DNA from: Bacteroidota bacterium
Lineage (GTDB): Bacteria > Bacteroidota > Bacteroidia > JAFLBG01
Direction of reading: 5' to 3'
NCBI GenBank assembly: GCA_017303975.1
Contig: JAFLBG010000016.1
Coordinates: 1 to 64,000, forward strand
DNA: 64,000 nt
Part shown: piece by piece, positions 1-9,159 of the stretch
Numbering within the stretch: position 1 is the first letter of the stretch
How the letters are laid out: each line of letters begins with the position of its first letter
Made by a program: the position numbers and the translations under genes
The notes under the pieces: generated by a model
The model's database searches: none
Seen by the model: only the letters and a program-made list of their open reading frames with translations
Told to the model about the DNA's origin: nothing

Positions 1-2610
1 AATCCTGTATTGCTAGCGACAGTTCTGCCATTACTCCATAAATATGTATAAGGCGAAGTTCCATTTGTTACAGAAGCAGTGGCTACACCGTTTGAATTTC
101 CAGTACAAGAGGAAACGCTGTTTGTAATAGTTGCGATAGGTGCTCCGGATCCTGTAATGGTAGTGCTTACAACAGCTGTACAGCCAATATTGTCAGTAAC
201 TGTTAACGTATAAACACCTGTAGAAAGTCCTGTATTACTAGCGACAGTTCTGCCATTGCTCCACAAGTAGGTATAGGGCGAAGTTCCATTTGTTACAGAA
301 GCAGTGGCTACACCGTTTGAATTTCCAGTACAAGAGGACACGCTATTTGTAATAGTTGCGATAGGTGCTCCAGAACCTGTAATGGTAGTGCTTAAAACAG
401 CTGTACAGCCAATGTTGTCAGTAACTGTTAATGTGTAAACTCCCGTGGAAAGGCCAGTATTACTAGAGACAGTTCTGCCATTGCTCCATAAATAGATATA
501 AGGCGAAGTTCCGTTTGTTACAGAAGCAGTGGCTACACCATTTGAATTACCAGTGCACGAAGAAACACTATTTGTAATAGTGGCGATAGGCGCTCCGGAA
601 CCAGTAATGGTAGTAGTAGTGACAGTAGTACACCCTCTAGTATCAGTAACTGTTAATGTGTAAACTCCCGTGGAAAGACCAGTATTACTAGCGACAGTTC
701 TGCCATTGCTCCACAAGTAGGTATAGGGCGAAGTTCCATTTGTTACAGAAGCAGTAGCTACACCGTTCGAATTACCCGTACATGATGATACACTATTTGT
801 AATAGTAGCGACAGGTGCTCCAGAACCTGTAATGGTAGTACTTACAACAGCTGTGCAACCAATGTTGTCAGTCACTGTTACTGTGTAAACTCCAGTGCTC
901 AATCCTGTATTGCTAGCAACAGTTCTGCCATTGCTCCACAAGTAGGTATAGGGCGAAGTTCCATTTGTTACAGAAGCAGTAGCTACACCGTTCGAATTAC
1001 CCGTACATGATGATACACTATTTGTAATAGTTGCAATAGGCGCTCCGGATCCTGTAATGGTAGTGCTTACAACAGCTGTACAACCAATATTGTCAGTAAC
1101 TGTTAATGTGTAAACTCCCGTGGAAAGTCCTGTATTGCTAGCGACCGTTCTGCCATTGCTCCACAAGTACGTATAAGGCGAAGTTCCATTTGTTACAGAA
1201 GCAGTCGCCACACCATTTGTTGTGCCGGTACAAGAAGAAACGCTATTTGTAATAGTTGCGATAGGCGCTCCGGAACCGGTAATGGTAGTACTTACAACAG
1301 CTGTACAGCCAATATTATCAGTAACTGTTAATGTATAAACCCCGGTAGAAAGGCCTGTGTTGCTAGCGACCGTTCTGCCATTGCTCCACAAGTAGGTATA
1401 AGGCGATGTTCCATTTGTTATAGAAGCTGTTGCGACCCCGTTCGAATTACCTGTACATGATGATACACTATTTGTAATAGTAGCCACAGGTGCTCCGGAA
1501 CCTGTAATAGTAGTAGTGGCTACAGTAGTACACCCTCTATTATCAGTAACAGTTAATGTGAAAACGCCAGTGCTCAATCCTGTATTGCTAGCAACAGTTC
1601 TACCATTACTCCACAAATAGGTGAAAGGTGATGTTCCGTTTGTGATAGAAGCAGTAGCTACACCATTTGTTGTTCCGATACACGAAGACACACTGTTTGT
1701 AATTGTTGCGATAGGTGCTCCGGATCCTGTAATGGTAGAGCTTACAACAGCTGTACAACCAATATTGTCAGTAACTGTTAATGTATAAACCCCGGTAGAA
1801 AGCCCTGTGTTGCTAGCGACAGTCCTGCCATTGCTCCACAAATAGGTATAAGGCGAGGTTCCATTCGTTACAGAAGCTGTTGCCACACCATTTGTTGTTC
1901 CTGTACAGGAAGACACACTGTTGGTGATAGTAGCGATAGGTGCTCCAGAACCAATTATGGTAGTGCTTGCAACAGATGAACACCCTCTGTCGTCAGTAAC
2001 TGTTAATGTATAAACCCCGGTGGAAAGCCCTGTATTGCTAGCAACAGTTCTACCATTACTCCACAAATAGGTGTAAGGTGATGTTCCGTTTGTTACAGAT
2101 GCAGTAGCTACACCGTTGGTTGTGCCGGTACATGAGGACACACTGTTTGTAATTGTTGCGACAGGGCCGCCAGATATAGTAATAGTGGTACTTTCTGTGG
2201 TTGTACAACCTCTATTGTCAGTAACTGTTATTGTGTAAACCCCAGTAGAAAGCCCTGTATTGCTAGCAACCGTTCTACCGTTACTCCATAAATAAGTATA
2301 GGGAGATGTTCCATTTGTAATGGAGACTGTGGCAACGCCATTGCTAGTGCCGGTGCAGGAAGTTACTGTGTTGGTAATACTCGCAATTGGCCCTCCGGAT
2401 GCTGTAATTGTTGTAGACTTTGTTGCTGAGCAGCCCCTGCTGTCATTAACGGTAATAGAATACACCCCTAATGATAATCCTGAATTCCCTGAAGTTGTAA
2501 CGCCATTGCTCCATAGATACGTGTAAGGCGGTGTGCCACCTGTAACCGAAGCAGTCGCAACGCCATTGGTAGTTCCTGTGCAGGCTGAAACACTATTGGT
2601 AATTGTAACT
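1..2610 (-). repeat. Tandem array of 225-bp coding repeats (at least 12 units)
   Basis: The anchor CCA(C/T)AA or CCATA of the WSNG-coding motif recurs at 36, 261, 486, 711, 936, 1161, 1386, 1611, 1836, 2061, 2286 and 2511, exactly 225 bp (75 codons) apart with no length change. Units nearest the window start are almost identical at DNA level, and units toward 2500 are more diverged. Variant blocks (NSNG versus TTNG loops; DNIG versus D-x-RG turns) are mixed between units. The array may extend past position 1. Such arrays are prone to unequal exchange and to assembly collapse. Confidence 0.95.
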
Positions 2611-3224
2611 GCAACTATGTCGGGTTGACTTACTACACCCGACCCACTAATACCTGCCACACAGTTGCTAGAATCGCGTACCACAACAGTGTAGGTGCCA
2701 GCGGTTAAATTAGTAATACAGTGGGTGGTAAAGGACCCAGAGGCAGTAACTCCATTGCTCCAACTATAGCTATAAGGAGGGGTGCCACCACTAACATTCA
2801 CACAAGCGGTTCCATTAGTACCCCCAAAGCAGGGAGTTACAGAAGTGGTAACAATAGTTGCTGTTAGTGCTGCTAATAGCTGAAGTTGAATATTCTTTTT
2901 TACTGATTTGCCATATTTATTTGTTACAACAACAAAATGATTTAATTCTGAAGTAGAAAGTAATGCTTTTGCGGTTGTTGCCCCATTACTCCACTTGTAA
3001 GTAAATGGACCATCCGATCCAACTACTCCTGTTACCGCCATTTCTGCAACAACTGTACAGGCTGGTACCGGCACTGCATTCGCAACATTAACCGTGAAAT
3101 TTCCGTTGTCGTTTTTTGAATCGGGAATCCATTTGTAAGATGATTTGTCTTGAGCAATTGCGCTGCCTATAAATGCTAAAAAGCAAGATAATGTTACAAG
3201 AAATATGCGTGTAATGTTATTCAT
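1..3224 (-). CDS. Giant SprB-repeat secreted protein, N-terminal part (partial, continues beyond window start)
   Basis: The reading frame starts at the ATG complementary to 3222-3224 and stays open to the window edge, about 1,074 codons; I followed the frame through every repeat unit without a stop. The N-terminus has a signal peptide ending in an AIAQ-like site. Next come two divergent repeats whose WSNG motifs lie near 2991 and 2760, then twelve units of exactly 75 residues. Each unit has the SprB-type pattern: SPYTYLWSNG, a YTLTVTD strand and two cysteines, one before a TG(N/T)(S/T)NG loop and one in a GC(T/S) step. SprB repeats are known from secreted T9SS surface adhesins and gliding proteins. 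An adhesin or filament-like surface role is inferred. The C-terminal sorting domain is outside the window, so export by T9SS is not shown directly. Confidence 0.9.
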   Translation of the reverse strand, partial: MNNITRIFLVTLSCFLAFIGSAIAQDKSSYKWIPDSKNDNGNFTVNVANAVPVPACTVVAEMAVTGVVGSDGPFTYKWSNGATTAKALLSTSELNHFVVVTNKYGKSVKKNIQLQLLAALTATIVTTSVTPCFGGTNGTACVNVSGGTPPYSYSWSNGVTASGSFTTHCITNLTAGTYTVVVRDSSNCVAGISGSGVVSQPDIVAVTITNSVSACTGTTNGVATASVTGGTPPYTYLWSNGVTTSGNSGLSLGVYSITVNDSRGCSATKSTTITASGGPIASITNTVTSCTGTSNGVATVSITNGTSPYTYLWSNGRTVASNTGLSTGVYTITVTDNRGCTTTESTTITISGGPVATITNSVSSCTGTTNGVATASVTNGTSPYTYLWSNGRTVASNTGLSTGVYTLTVTDDRGCSSVASTTIIGSGAPIATITNSVSSCTGTTNGVATASVTNGTSPYTYLWSNGRTVASNTGLSTGVYTLTVTDNIGCTAVVSSTITGSGAPIATITNSVSSCIGTTNGVATASITNGTSPFTYLWSNGRTVASNTGLSTGVFTLTVTDNRGCTTVATTTITGSGAPVATITNSVSSCTGNSNGVATASITNGTSPYTYLWSNGRTVASNTGLSTGVYTLTVTDNIGCTAVVSTTITGSGAPIATITNSVSSCTGTTNGVATASVTNGTSPYTYLWSNGRTVASNTGLSTGVYTLTVTDNIGCTAVVSTTITGSGAPIATITNSVSSCTGNSNGVATASVTNGTSPYTYLWSNGRTVASNTGLSTGVYTVTVTDNIGCTAVVSTTITGSGAPVATITNSVSSCTGNSNGVATASVTNGTSPYTYLWSNGRTVASNTGLSTGVYTLTVTDTRGCTTVTTTTITGSGAPIATITNSVSSCTGNSNGVATASVTNGTSPYIYLWSNGRTVSSNTGLSTGVYTLTVTDNIGCTAVLSTTITGSGAPIATITNSVSSCTGNSNGVATASVTNGTSPYTYLWSNGRTVASNTGLSTGVYTLTVTDNIGCTAVVSTTITGSGAPIATITNSVSSCTGNSNGVATASVTNGTSPYTYLWSNGRTVASNTG

Positions 3225-3552
3225 AAAAAGAGGTAATTAGCTTATTCCTTTTTCGGGGTCTAAGTGTTTCGACTATAAAGTAACAGTTATTTCTAAAATA
3301 ATCAAGTGTTATTTGTGTTAAATGAATAAGTCTAACATATACATAATGTATATTTAACTTTGTTTGCAGTAGTTTAGATTCTTTCTTTGCTAACTATACA
3401 ATCTTTTGTAAAAGTGCTTAGCGTAAAAATAGATAGAAGGATTCAATACTCTACTTTTTTCTAACTTTATCTTATTTATTTACCGATAAATTGAAATATA
3501 ATTTGTGATCCAAGTATAAGTTGTTTGTAGTAAAACATATAAAATAATAGAA
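3225..3552. other. Divergent intergenic region between the SprB-repeat gene and the FAA-hydrolase gene
   Basis: These 328 bp hold no convincing coding frame. They are very AT-rich and must contain the promoters for both flanking divergent genes. TAACTTTG at 3355-3362 (plus) fits the Bacteroidota -7 consensus TAnnTTTG, and TAACTTTA at 3462-3469 is a one-mismatch match closer to the plus-strand gene. No clear -33 TTTG sits at the usual spacing for either. No hairpin or riboswitch-like structure was recognised. Confidence 0.6.
3355..3362 (+). promoter_or_regulatory. Candidate -7 promoter box (TAACTTTG)
   Basis: Full match to the Bacteroidota -7 consensus TAnnTTTG, about 190 nt upstream of the FAA-hydrolase start. 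The long distance and lack of a spaced -33 element make it uncertain. Confidence 0.3.
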
Positions 3553-4164
3553 ATGAAGATAATTTGCATCGGTCGTAATTATGTTAATCACGCAAAAGAA
3601 ATGAAAAGCGAAGTTCCTGTAGAACCTGTTTTTTTTATGAAGCCAGATACGGCTCTCCTAAAAGATAATCAGCCGTTTTACTACCCCGATTTTTCTAAAG
3701 AAATACATCACGAGTTAGAGGTGGTTGTGAAAATATCTAAACCAGGCAAGCATATTGAAGAAAAGTTTTCGCATAAATACTACGATGAAATTACGGTTGG
3801 TATAGATTTTACTGCACGAGATTTGCAAGAAATTTGCAAGCAAAAAGGCTTGCCATGGGAAAAAGCAAAAGCCTTTGATGGCTCTGCTCCAATTGGCAAA
3901 TTCATTAGAAAAGCAGAGTTAGGGAAATTAGATAGCATTGATTTTAGTCTAACAAAAAATGATTCGGTAGTTCAAAAGGGAAATACCCAGGACATGTTGT
4001 TTGGTATCGATAAAATAATTGCCTTTGTGTCTAAGTTTGTTACACTAAAAACGGGCGATTTGATTTTTACGGGAACTCCAGAAGGCGTTGCGCCTGTTGT
4101 AATAGGAGATGAGCTTACTGCTTATTTGAATGGAATTAAAGTGTTGAATTTTCAAATTAAATAA
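3553..4164 (+). CDS. Fumarylacetoacetate hydrolase family protein
   Basis: This 203-residue protein matches the single-domain FAA-hydrolase family (YcgM type): an opening CIGRNYVNHAKE, metal-ligand region HHELEVVV around residue 53, GIDFTARDLQ around residue 95, AKAFDGSAPIGKF, and FTGTPEGVAPV near the C-terminus. Family members are Mg/Mn-dependent enzymes acting on 2-oxo acids and related compounds, such as acylpyruvate hydrolysis or oxaloacetate decarboxylation. The exact substrate cannot be read from sequence. The length is normal for the short form. It is cytoplasmic, with no signal peptide. Its end overlaps the convergent lipid-kinase gene by 8 bp, with no terminator hairpin between them. 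Confidence 0.88.
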   Translation: MKIICIGRNYVNHAKEMKSEVPVEPVFFMKPDTALLKDNQPFYYPDFSKEIHHELEVVVKISKPGKHIEEKFSHKYYDEITVGIDFTARDLQEICKQKGLPWEKAKAFDGSAPIGKFIRKAELGKLDSIDFSLTKNDSVVQKGNTQDMLFGIDKIIAFVSKFVTLKTGDLIFTGTPEGVAPVVIGDELTAYLNGIKVLNFQIK

Positions 4165-5029
4165 ACCCTGTAATTACATTTATGGATTTATGATTTACTT
4201 CACATGTAATTTCTTTTTCTGCAAAACCAGGCTCGCCATCAAAATGAATAGCACCTGCTGTGTGCCTAGTAATAGAAATTTTAGTGGTAGTAAATGTTTC
4301 AACGAATTTAGATGTGTTAAATGTTTTGTTGAATACACGTATAATTAAACTAGGAATATTCCACCATTTGAATGGCTTAAGAACACAAATGTCTAGTTTG
4401 CCATCATCTATAACTGCTTGTGGCGCAACAAAAGCATTGTTCCCATATTGCGAAGCATTTGCTATAGTAATTAAAAATGCACTTACTTTTCTTGTATCTC
4501 CATCGCTGTGCAGGATATATTCCTGAGGTTTGTAGCTGAATAATTCTTGTGCAATCAGTTTGACATACGTTTTTAGTCCGCGAGTTTTGGCTTCTGCAAA
4601 CAGTTTTCCTATATGCGCATCAAACCCAATACCTGCAGTACACATAAAAAAAATGCCGTTTATGGTACAAGTGTCAATTTTTTTTGATGTAAGGTCATTA
4701 ATTAATTCAATCGCCTTCGTAACATTTAATGGTATTTGTAAATGTCTAGCTAATCCATTGCCTGAGCCAAGCGGAATAATGCCTAGTGTTTTTCCAGAAT
4801 TAACAACAGCTTGCGCCACTTGATTAATAGTGCCATCGCCTCCAGCCGCAATTACTAATTGTTCGTCCCCCGTTTTTATTCTAGTAATAATAGCTAATCG
4901 GTCTTCCTGTTTATTCCAAAATAAGAATTCTGCAACAATGTCTTTACGCAATTTGTTTTTTAATAAGTCAATTGCAAAAGATTTATCTTTTCCTCCTGAA
5001 ATGGGATTTACAACTATAAGAGCCTTCAT
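4157..5029 (-). CDS. YegS/DagK-like lipid (diacylglycerol) kinase family protein
   Basis: The 290-residue protein has the DAGK catalytic signature: VVNPISGGK at the N-terminus, the nucleotide-binding GGDGTINQV at about residues 63-71, and PLGSGNGLARHL at about 86-97. The C-terminal half, with GIGFDAHIG and a DGEPG motif, forms the beta-sandwich domain of the YegS family. Members phosphorylate diacylglycerol or related lipids at the cytoplasmic membrane face. The substrate here is inferred only at family level. Its start has a good -7 promoter box upstream (5058-5065). Confidence 0.88.
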   Translation of the reverse strand: MKALIVVNPISGGKDKSFAIDLLKNKLRKDIVAEFLFWNKQEDRLAIITRIKTGDEQLVIAAGGDGTINQVAQAVVNSGKTLGIIPLGSGNGLARHLQIPLNVTKAIELINDLTSKKIDTCTINGIFFMCTAGIGFDAHIGKLFAEAKTRGLKTYVKLIAQELFSYKPQEYILHSDGDTRKVSAFLITIANASQYGNNAFVAPQAVIDDGKLDICVLKPFKWWNIPSLIIRVFNKTFNTSKFVETFTTTKISITRHTAGAIHFDGEPGFAEKEITCEVNHKSINVITGFI

Positions 5030-5057
5030 TTAAAAAGATTAAACTGTATCTGGGCTT

Positions 5058-5065
5058 CAAATATA
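5058..5065 (-). promoter_or_regulatory. -7 promoter box for the lipid-kinase gene
   Basis: Reads TATATTTG on the minus strand, a full match to TAnnTTTG, about 29 nt before the ATG at 5029. No clear -33 element was seen. Confidence 0.5.
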
Positions 5066-5184
5066 AACATCCCTATTTACATAATATTAATTTAACATTA
5101 AGCTTTTTGGCTTAACATTGAAATAACGCGTTAGTAAAGTTCTGTTTGCCTTAAATTAGAACTTTTGTGGTAAATAAATATAAC

Positions 5185-8070
5185 ATGAATAAGCTATTTA
5201 CCATTGTAACATTTTTTATTTTATCATCGGTTGCGTCTTTTGGGCAAGGATCTATTAAAGGGAAAGTTGTTGATGTAGAAACCGGAGAAACCGTACCCGG
5301 TGCAAACGTACTTATTGAGGGCACTACAACAGGAGCCAGTACCGATTTTGACGGGAAATTCTCTATTAATAATTTACAAGAAGGCACCTACACAATTGTT
5401 GTGAAATTTATTTCGTACAACGTAAAAGTAATTAAAGGAATATCAGTTAAGAATGGTCAGCCAACAATTGTTGATGTAACTATAGAAGAATCTTCAACCG
5501 ATTTGGGTGAAGTTGTGGTAACAGCAACAATGAATAAAGAATCTGTAAATTCATTGCTTGTCCTGCAAAAAAACAGTGCAACAGTATCGGATGGTATTTC
5601 ATCAGAAAGTATCAAAAGAACTCCAGACAGAAGCACAAGCGATGTAATAAAGCGTGTTAGCGGAGCAAGCATTCAAGACAATAAGTTTGCTATTATACGT
5701 GGTATGAATGATAGATATAACGCAGCATATATTAACGGAGCTCCATTGCCAAGCTCAGAAGCTGATAGACGTGCATTTGCATTCGATATATTCCCTTCTA
5801 ATTTCTTGGATAATTTAGTAATTGTAAAAACTGCTACACCTGATTTGCCAGGGGATTTTGCCGGAGGTGTTATTCAAATAAATACAAAATCAATTCCAGA
5901 GAAATCTGGTCAATCTATTTCTGTTGGAGCTTCTTATAATAAATTTTCAACGTTCAATAATTTTAAGACGTATGATGGAGGAAAATACGATTGGTTAGGA
6001 ATAGACGATGGTACAAGAGCATTAAAATCAGATGTGCCTACAACAAAAGAAATGGCGGCTGCTACAAACGATGATAGGGCAGAGTATGCTAAATTGATGA
6101 ATTATTCTTGGGGAATTGAAAACAGAAAAGCATTGCCTTCGTTTAATTTTCAGTATTCGTTATTTAATGTAGGTACTGTATTTGGAAAGGAAGCGGGAAG
6201 TGTATTTGCCGTTACTTACAACAATTCTTTTAACACCTCTTTTGCAACTAGAAGAGAATTTGAAGAGCAAACGGTAGATATTATTAAAACGAGAGAGTAC
6301 AATGATTCTATATATTCAAATGCGCTTATGACAAGTGCTTTGTGGAATTTGTCTTATAAGCTAAATGAAAATAACCAAGTGTCTATTAAAAATATTTACA
6401 GTATTAATTCCGAAGACAAAGTTACATTGCGTAAAGGGTTGAATGATGCAATGGCAGAGAATTGGGAAAAATCATCGGTAAGGTGGTTTACGCAAAATAA
6501 TATCTACTCGGGTCAAATTATTGGCGACCATCTTTTGGGCGCATCTAAATTGCGATTGAAATGGGTGGGCGCTTACAGCGATATAAAAAGAAATATTCCG
6601 AACCTTAGAAAAGTGGTATATAATAAATATGGAAGTGTGCAAGATGATGGACAGCCTTATTTTGCTCAAATACAGCCCAACACAATTACAACAAGCAGTG
6701 CAGGAAGTATGTTTTTTAGCACGAGTAAAGAACAAATATTCAGTGCTAAATATGATTTTTCTTACAACGTTGATGTGAAAAAATTAAAGAACGAATTTAA
6801 AATAGGTGGCTTTAACCAAGCTAGAAACAGAGAGTTCGTGGCTCGCTTACTTGGATTTACACAATATAGAAAGGGTAATTTAATAAAATTTGATACAGAT
6901 TTGCTTTCATTGTCAGAAGATCAATTGTTTAGCTCATCGAGTATGGGTGTTACTAATAACGCTAGTCCCTATAATGGAGGACTAAAATTATCGGAGGCTA
7001 CAACGCCTTTGGATAGCTATAATGCAAAGTCAATTTTACATGCAGGTTATATCATGGGAGATTCCAGATATAAAGACAAGTACAGATTAATTTATGGAGC
7101 TCGCGTGGAGTCGTACCGACAAGCAATCACTAATTTTGATGCAATTTCTGGAAGCCCAATTGTTGCAGATACTACAACAATTGATATTCTTCCTTCTGTA
7201 AATGCAGTGTGGTCTGTTACTGAAAAAACAAATATCCGTTTAGCGTATTACAAAACAGTTTCTCGTCCAGAATTTAGAGAGCTTGCCAATTTTAATTTCT
7301 ATGATTTTATTACAGATTTTGCGGTAAGCGGAAATCCAAATCTTACACGATCTACTATTCATAATTACGATGTTCGTTATGAACTATTCCCGGGTGCAGG
7401 ACAGTTAATTTCTGTTACCGGATTTTATAAGAAAATAATTAATCCAATTGAACAAGTTGCTAATACTGGAAGTCAGATACGAAGCATTACCTATGCTAAC
7501 GTTGCATCCGCTACTAATATTGGAGCGGAACTAGAGTTACGCTTTAAATTAAGTTCACTTTGCAATACAGACTCATTTACTTTTTTAAGTAACACAACAC
7601 TTTTTTCAAATGTGTCGTACATTAAATCGAAAGTTGATGTGAGTAGTTTAAATGGAGCAACCGCTGATAGATCTTTGCAAGGACAATCTCCGGTAATTGT
7701 AAATTCAGGGATTATGTACAACGACCTAGAAAAACTATTTTCTGTGAGTGTTTCTTATAATTTTGTAGGGAAGAGAATTTTTGTTGTGGGTAGTACTGAT
7801 GAGCCAGATATTTGGGAGAATCCAAGACACATGCTAGATTTTCAAATTACTAAATCCTTTTTGAAAGGAAATTTGGAGTTGAAGTTAAATGTGAGAGATG
7901 CATTGGCGCAAAAACAAATCTTCTATCAAGATATAAATGGCAATAGAAAATTTGATGCTACATCAGAAGCTGCAAATGAATCAGCGATAAGAACAAAAGA
8001 CACAGACAACGTGATGGTAAGTACATTGTTTGCACCAACTGTTTCGCTTGGAGCTGCATTTAAATTTTAA
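5185..8070 (+). CDS. TonB-dependent outer-membrane receptor with CarboxypepD_reg-like domain
   Basis: The 961-residue protein begins MNKLFTIVTFF with a signal peptide ending in ASFGQ. A GTG six codons upstream is in frame, but the ATG gives the better signal sequence. Residues about 22-110 form the CarboxypepD_reg-like beta-sandwich (GKVVDVETGETVPGANVLI). The plug domain follows (KRVSGASIQDNKFAIIRGMNDRY), then a long outer-membrane barrel ending in a phenylalanine (AAFKF). The family imports bulky ligands with TonB energy. Its ligand is unknown, and no SusD-like partner lies next door, so it is not a typical polysaccharide-locus SusC pair. A strong bidirectional terminator follows. Confidence 0.92.
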   Translation: MNKLFTIVTFFILSSVASFGQGSIKGKVVDVETGETVPGANVLIEGTTTGASTDFDGKFSINNLQEGTYTIVVKFISYNVKVIKGISVKNGQPTIVDVTIEESSTDLGEVVVTATMNKESVNSLLVLQKNSATVSDGISSESIKRTPDRSTSDVIKRVSGASIQDNKFAIIRGMNDRYNAAYINGAPLPSSEADRRAFAFDIFPSNFLDNLVIVKTATPDLPGDFAGGVIQINTKSIPEKSGQSISVGASYNKFSTFNNFKTYDGGKYDWLGIDDGTRALKSDVPTTKEMAAATNDDRAEYAKLMNYSWGIENRKALPSFNFQYSLFNVGTVFGKEAGSVFAVTYNNSFNTSFATRREFEEQTVDIIKTREYNDSIYSNALMTSALWNLSYKLNENNQVSIKNIYSINSEDKVTLRKGLNDAMAENWEKSSVRWFTQNNIYSGQIIGDHLLGASKLRLKWVGAYSDIKRNIPNLRKVVYNKYGSVQDDGQPYFAQIQPNTITTSSAGSMFFSTSKEQIFSAKYDFSYNVDVKKLKNEFKIGGFNQARNREFVARLLGFTQYRKGNLIKFDTDLLSLSEDQLFSSSSMGVTNNASPYNGGLKLSEATTPLDSYNAKSILHAGYIMGDSRYKDKYRLIYGARVESYRQAITNFDAISGSPIVADTTTIDILPSVNAVWSVTEKTNIRLAYYKTVSRPEFRELANFNFYDFITDFAVSGNPNLTRSTIHNYDVRYELFPGAGQLISVTGFYKKIINPIEQVANTGSQIRSITYANVASATNIGAELELRFKLSSLCNTDSFTFLSNTTLFSNVSYIKSKVDVSSLNGATADRSLQGQSPVIVNSGIMYNDLEKLFSVSVSYNFVGKRIFVVGSTDEPDIWENPRHMLDFQITKSFLKGNLELKLNVRDALAQKQIFYQDINGNRKFDATSEAANESAIRTKDTDNVMVSTLFAPTVSLGAAFKF

Positions 8071-8126
8071 TAGACAGACCATATTGCGAGCTGCTCATTA
8101 AGCACGGTTGTTCGCAACGAAATAAT

Positions 8127-8174
8127 TATAACAAGAAAAGGTTCCGGTATATTCCGGAACCTTTTCTTGTTATA
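8127..8174. terminator. Bidirectional intrinsic terminator
   Basis: Perfect 21-bp inverted repeat (arms 8127-8147 and 8154-8174) with a 6-nt loop, lying between the convergent TonB receptor and lipoprotein genes. It is GC-rich near the loop with A/T-rich ends, so it can serve both strands. Confidence 0.9.
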
Positions 8175-8192
8175 GAAAACAGGTTACTTAGT

Positions 8193-9128
8193 TTATAAAT
8201 TACTTAGGTCGGACGTAAACTGTGCTAACGTGGTTGGGCTAAATACCAAGGATTGATAATGGTTCTGCGTAATTGTAGTATGTAAGAATGCAGAAGAGAA
8301 ATTGCCATTGATTTCAGAAATAGCCACAAGGGTCCCTTTAAGTCCAACCGGTACTTGATAACCCCAGCCAACAGAAAATTTTCCGTTATTGAATTCATAT
8401 AGTCGAATTACAATATTGTCGTTGTCTGGAACTAGGAATACTGCGGTGTTTGTATCGTTCATGTTTTCTGGCACCTCAATTTCAATGTCAGTTAACGGAC
8501 GTGGGTCGTTAAAGTAGTAATCGCAATTTGCCCAGTTAACGTCTTCTAGTTCTAAACAATAGTAAGCAGGCATGCAATAATTCGAACTGTCTTGTACGGT
8601 AATAGTTGTATCTCCAAGCGTCCATAAAACTTGCCCATCTTCTTCTTGTCCATCAAAGTACTTCATTGGTAATTCGGTTCCGTTTTTAGGAAAGCTAGCC
8701 GATATGGTCATTCCCGGTGCTAGTTTTAATTCGTTACCATTTTGGAATGCTTCAACAGATATCTCGCCACCCGAAACAAGAATTCCGTCAGTTGCCATTG
8801 TAGGTTTGTTTGATAGAATCATATCCGCTTTATCATAAATTTCTCTCAAGAAAATTTCCACTTCACCGGTAACTGCCGATCCATTAGCATTTACAAATGT
8901 GTTGGGTCTAAAAGTTAAAATAGTTCCTTTACTTCCTGTTATAGATTGATATTGCGAGTTTTGAATTCTGAAACTTTGTCGTTGAGCTGCATTCGCTTTG
9001 AAAAAGGATTCAAGATTACTCGTTTGAATTGATGGTCTTATAAGCCTTTCCTTGTTGCAAGACACAAGATATACTCCAGCTACTACTATAACTGCTAGTA
9101 TCATTTTTTTAATTAGATTGGTTTTCAT
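8193..9128 (-). CDS. Lipoprotein with ZU5-like beta domain (hypothetical)
   Basis: The 311-residue protein has an N-terminal hydrophobic segment and lipobox YLVSC with Cys24, so it should be a lipoprotein. The region around residues 65-150 (GTILTFRPNTF, then VTGEVEIFLREIYDKADM and a GGEISVEAF strand) has the layout of ZU5-like or carboxypeptidase-regulatory-like beta-sandwiches seen in Bacteroidota surface proteins. That assignment is tentative. Function is unknown. It lies 31 bp downstream of the barrel-like gene at 9160-9762 on the same strand, so the two probably share a transcript and may both act at the outer membrane. A hairpin terminator lies just past its stop. Confidence 0.75.
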   Translation of the reverse strand: MKTNLIKKMILAVIVVAGVYLVSCNKERLIRPSIQTSNLESFFKANAAQRQSFRIQNSQYQSITGSKGTILTFRPNTFVNANGSAVTGEVEIFLREIYDKADMILSNKPTMATDGILVSGGEISVEAFQNGNELKLAPGMTISASFPKNGTELPMKYFDGQEEDGQVLWTLGDTTITVQDSSNYCMPAYYCLELEDVNWANCDYYFNDPRPLTDIEIEVPENMNDTNTAVFLVPDNDNIVIRLYEFNNGKFSVGWGYQVPVGLKGTLVAISEINGNFSSAFLHTTITQNHYQSLVFSPTTLAQFTSDLSNL

Positions 9129-9159
9129 AATTGATTAGTTTTAGATTGGTTAATAAAAA

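Noticed and set aside
2320-2526. Plus-strand frame of 68 codons within the repeat array
   Set aside because: It is the opposite-strand shadow of the SprB-repeat coding frame.
1-2610. Regular 225-bp direct repeats as a possible CRISPR array or satellite DNA
   Set aside because: The repeats are contiguous without spacers, keep an open minus-strand reading frame throughout and encode SprB-type protein units.
8127-8174. Long perfect inverted repeat as ends of a mobile element
   Set aside because: It is a compact hairpin with a 6-nt loop between two convergent genes and no transposase, so it is a terminator. The other long hairpins here are read the same way.
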